From contig JAQGBZ010000010.1 in assembly GCA_034687125.1 (NCBI GenBank), positions 186,001 to 250,000 on the forward strand: 64,000 nt of DNA. Direction: 5' to 3'. A program made the translations under genes and the position numbers. Numbering within the stretch: position 1 is the first letter of the stretch; the number at the start of each line of letters is the position of its first letter. Under the pieces are notes generated by a model. It ran no database searches. It worked only from the letters and a program-made list of their open reading frames with translations, and was not told where the DNA came from. The DNA is from Neelides folsomi. Lineage: Eukaryota > Arthropoda > Collembola > Neelipleona > Neelidae. This document shows positions 60,039 to 64,000 of the stretch, one piece after another.

Positions 60039-62453
60039 ATGGAGAGTGTCATCACTCAAGTTACCAGAGATGAAGGTAAGAGACAAGGGGAATAAGAGGT
60101 CAATTCTAATTTTGAGCTTGCAGGTGGGTCGGTGCGAGGCGAAGAGGTAGCATCTCTTTCGAGTGGGAGACGGCGGGGTCGATCCCGATTCTTAAAGGCC
60201 ATCCTCAGCTGCTGTTGTTGCTGCGGATGGCGATCTGGAAGGAAGAAATCACAAGAGTCGCCCTCGTCAGCGTCAAACCAACCTCCGGCCAATCATGCGA
60301 CCGAAGAAATGCTCCTCCCTTCTTCATGCCCTTCTTTGGCACTAAACGAAGATGGTTAACACCCTTTGCATTTTCACGACCCTTGGCCGACGTTCTTTTT
60401 AAATATTTTAATCTAATCAATATTACATTGGAATAGGGCATCTACTTCCTCCCTGTCATTCTACCGACATAAATAAATCATGTATGGTCATTGATTTGGA
60501 TGAAACACTGGTACACTCAAGTTTTAAGGTAAAAATTATACTTGACACGATTACAAAATATTCTTGGATGAAATAATTATAATGTTTTTTGTTACCTCAC
60601 AATAGCCGATTGGAAACGCAGATTTTATTGTCCCTGTTGAGATCGATGGTGTGGTTCATCAGGTGGGAGAGATTATTATTTTATTTATATTTACTTTGCT
60701 GTTTGTAAATCTTGATCGTAAATATTTTCCTTACACTCTGTTTATAAACTCATAACCGAATTTCATGCAGGTTTATGTGGCCAAGAGACCGTACGTCGAT
60801 GAGTTCCTACAGAAAATGGGGGAATTATACGAGTGTGTATTATTTACAGGTGAGTGAGTAAAATAAATTTAAAAATAAATTAAATAAAATTCTTAATTTG
60901 TACAAATATTTGAGTTTGTCAATATTTATTCATTTAATTCACTAATTACCGTTTAATTAATTATATTAATGGTATTTTTTACCTGTCGAGCAGCTTCCTT
61001 AGCAAAATATGCTGATCCAGTAGCTGACCTGTTGGACAAGTGGGGTGTCTTCCGCTCGAGACTATTTCGAGATGCGTGTGTCTTCCATCGAGGCAACTAT
61101 GTTAAGGTATTTATGAAATATAATATTACAATAAAGGTAGTTTCTAATTATTAAGTTAAATTAAATTACCTCATTAGTTTTCGATCAGGAATAATTTAAT
61201 TAATTGATTTGAATAGAAGAGATGTTACAAATGATTGGTTTATGGCACCAACCTGCTATCGAATTTGAAGAAATTTAAAATAACAAATAATAAATTTTTT
61301 GAATTTATCTAATATATTTAAAGTTTCTCTCAGAAACAATGCTTGGAAAGAATGAAGGTTTATAATCTTAATCGTTCTTTTCTCTCTCATTTACACAAAT
61401 ACAACTTTGTTCACTTCTCATCGTTTTCTTCTTGTGTTAAGATATTTTTTATCAATTTTAACTACAATTAAATAATAGTGGACATAAATTTAATTAACAT
61501 GGAATTGCAAGTAGTCTAAATTCTATAAAATTAGGCAAGGTAACGTATTAGTGAGATTAATTGAATTTCGATAGCAGTTTATTGTCATAAACCAATCATA
61601 TAAAGAAACGATTCACGATGTAGAGTAATTAAATTTCATAAAATATTTACAATATAATTTATTATTAATATTATTAATAGAATCACTATAATTTCATTTT
61701 TGGTAATACCTACCGATAGTATATTACATGTTCCCATTTTGTATCACAATAAAATATAAACTTCATTGAATATTCCTGATACATATATTACCATAATATA
61801 ATGGTTTTATTTAAAATATTTGCTTTTATATTTTTGTCATTTTAATAAGTAATTGCGTTGTATAATTATCAAATATATGTATTTACATATATTAAGATTC
61901 TAATATAGGTAATTGATTACCCATATAAGTTGTTGATTTAATGAAGGACAAGTTTAACTTATAATACAAATATTTACTTATATAATTCGATATCTTTGTT
62001 TTAAATACTACCTACAATGTGGTTTTTACATACTTAATAATATATTCTTATTTAATAACTTTTAAGATCAAGACTTAATTGCATAATGTATAATATTACG
62101 AATTGAATTGATAAGATTACAATTAAATTATAATACTAATTATTCAGTAAAGAAAACAACTCTTCGATTTTACCTATAAAATGAAGGTTAAATCAAGAGT
62201 AATTTTATTAACAGTTACAGGATAGTTGTAACATTTAACATATTCTGAATTTTTATTAATGAATTCTTACGATAAATACGTACATTTTTTACAATATAAT
62301 AAAGCCTAATCAATTTCTTAATTAAATCCCTTTTGCCAAATAATATTTCTAATCATTGGTTGATTTTTATTGCAGGACCTGAATAAGCTTGGAAGATCGC
62401 TGAATAGAGTAGTTATTGTTGATAATTCACCTGCATCTTACATCTTCCACCCG
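60039..62453 (+). CDS. CTD small phosphatase (CTDSP/SCP family), 3' truncated by the window
   Basis: Exons 60039-60075, 60124-60354, 60437-60528, 60606-60662, 60771-60849, 60994-61106 and 62376-62453, all phases consistent. The start [12 protein letters not shown] matches the conserved N-terminus of CTDSP1/CTDSPL. A run of five cysteines ([15 protein letters not shown]) in exon 2 fits a palmitoylated membrane-proximal segment. The HAD-type catalytic motif [12 protein letters not shown] is intact, followed by [44 protein letters not shown] and [11 protein letters not shown]. These enzymes dephosphorylate Ser5 of the RNA polymerase II CTD and silence neuronal genes with REST; SMADs are also substrates. 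The last exon (the segment that contains WFDDM in relatives) is not in the window, so it lies beyond 64000. Confidence 0.92.
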
Positions 62454-64000
62454 GTATGGTTTAATTTAATTCGAGTTTTTATATTTCAATTATAATTATA
62501 ATTTCTGTTACTTTTTTGTTAACTTATTGATTGATGCTTAAAAGTTAAAAATGGGTGGTATACAAATAACCAACAATCAGAAAATATCTCTATTTCTTTT
62601 CTAGATAAGTCATTTATTTTTTATGAATTATTTATGCAATAACTTTTTTATTGCAGAAAGAGAAACTATTTAACTTTAGTTGTTAAAAAGCGACTAATTC
62701 ATAAAAATTACATAAACGTAAAATAATTTAATCAGCTATTTTTACAAATATTATTATTCACTCTTTCTGTTTACTGTTTCAAGGTTCAATCAATTGTACA
62801 CTACCATGTTTGTCAGAGTCAAAAATTTTAAATGATAGTTTTACATTATTATATCTATTACATTATTTTTTTTATTCTATGAATGCTTGCTAAAATGTTT
62901 ATTATTTGTTGTTTTTGCTATTTAAATTATTTTTGTAAATTATTCATTTCATGAAAGTCATGTCACTCCTTATTATTTTAAATTTCAATGTTCAAGGAAA
63001 ACTGACTAATTTTAGATTCTTATTCAAATATTTCAAAGAATTGTCGAATGTCATTCTGTAGGATCATATTTAACATAAGGAATATGAATTTGATATTTAT
63101 TCATTATTGATATTAGCTGTGGTTTTAAGTTTATATTTGTATTTTGAACAACAATAGTTATTTAATGAAATAACCCAAATAAGTATTTAGGAGTTTTAGG
63201 GCTATCCTTGAGTCTTAAAAAGAGATAAGAAAAAGATCAAATTAGAAGAGTTGTGTACTTATGGTTAGAAGTACAACTCAATGTGTGCTTTCACATATTA
63301 GCTTTAATTTAACAGTGAACCGATACAAAATTATATCTTCGTATCTTATTACTCCTTTTCTTTCATTAAATACAAATACCTTGGCCTCATATCTTAACCT
63401 AAGATTTTACGTCATTAAATTTACTTATAGTAAAACAGTATTCATTAAGCATAACTAATACTTTACAACCTTGAATTTTTTTATTTTAATAAACAATATT
63501 TTGCTTATAACAATTTGTTGGATTAGATATGCGACTTATTGTTAATGTTAGCTCTTGTTGCAATCAAGATGCATACTTAATTAGGTAGATTCATTTAGAA
63601 TTTAAGTCTATACTTATTCTTACAAATATCTTAAAGAGCTTCCATCGATGTTCCTAGAAATTTAATAATAAAAAAGGTGCAGGGAGGAAATAAGGGATGA
63701 AGCCGAGGAGGGGAATGAAAATCCCATGGTAGGGGGAAATGTAGGGGAAAGGTAAAAATAAATGTGATGGTGGCCGAGAAATTTCTCCCCCTTCGGGAAA
63801 CTCATGAAGAAATAAATGGGGATGTGCGAGGATTGGTATAAGGATTTAGAACCCGAAGGTTTCCTTCCGTTCTTTGGGGGAAATATTCTACCTTTGCTCT
63901 TCTTAGAAATGCCTTGACTATTTTAGCTTACCGTTTCTGAAACTTAAAGTTACATTTACTAAATTAGAAAGTATTTATACTAATTTTAGAAAATGTTTAA
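62454..64000 (+). other. Intron of the CTD phosphatase gene running to the window edge
   Basis: Begins with GTATGG after FHP. I searched for the final CTDSP exon and did not find it. Sequence is AT-rich, with a G+A-rich patch at 63680-63850. Nothing else is supported. Confidence 0.6.

Overview
This is a 64 kb window of a compact, AT-rich animal nuclear genome. Nearly every gene is split by spliceosomal GT-AG introns, mostly 50-500 bp long, and there are no operons or bacterial signals. The cytochrome P450 at 18.4-20.5 kb has the hallmarks of CYP307 (Spook/Spookier, early ecdysteroid synthesis). That points to an ecdysozoan, most likely an arthropod. A megalin-type LRP2, a THNSL2-type threonine synthase-like enzyme and small introns would suit a small-genome arthropod such as a mite or crustacean, but the lineage cannot be fixed from this window.

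Layout, left to right: a 5'-truncated reprolysin/ADAMTS-like secreted metalloprotease (+) with a duplicated, apparently mutually exclusive exon; two tandem four-transmembrane paralogues (-) with a 690 bp inverted-repeat element between them; a complete Rho-associated kinase ROCK (+) with alternative 3' ends; a small EF-hand protein (-); the CYP307-like P450 (-); a third member of the four-TM family (+); a METTL25/RRNAD1-like methyltransferase (-) whose stop codon is formed by a 237 bp inverted-repeat element; LTO1 (-) head to head with DPM1 (+); a mitochondrial glutamate-carrier-like SLC25 protein (-); a THNSL2-like PLP enzyme (-); a SERHL-like alpha/beta hydrolase (-); a tiny single-pass membrane protein (-); an 18.4 kb LRP2/megalin gene (-) of 24 exons and 4486 codons; and a CTD small phosphatase (CTDSP/SCP, +) that runs off the right edge.

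Most genes are unrelated housekeeping loci. I rebuilt exon structures by hand, requiring matching intron phases. For ROCK, LRP2, DPM1, the SLC25 carrier, THNSL2, the hydrolase, P450, EF-hand and METTL25 genes, the summed exons are exact multiples of three. The most interesting items are the duplicated protease exon, the alternative ROCK ends, the transposon-derived METTL25 stop, the two related-looking MITE-type elements and the lineage-specific four-TM family.
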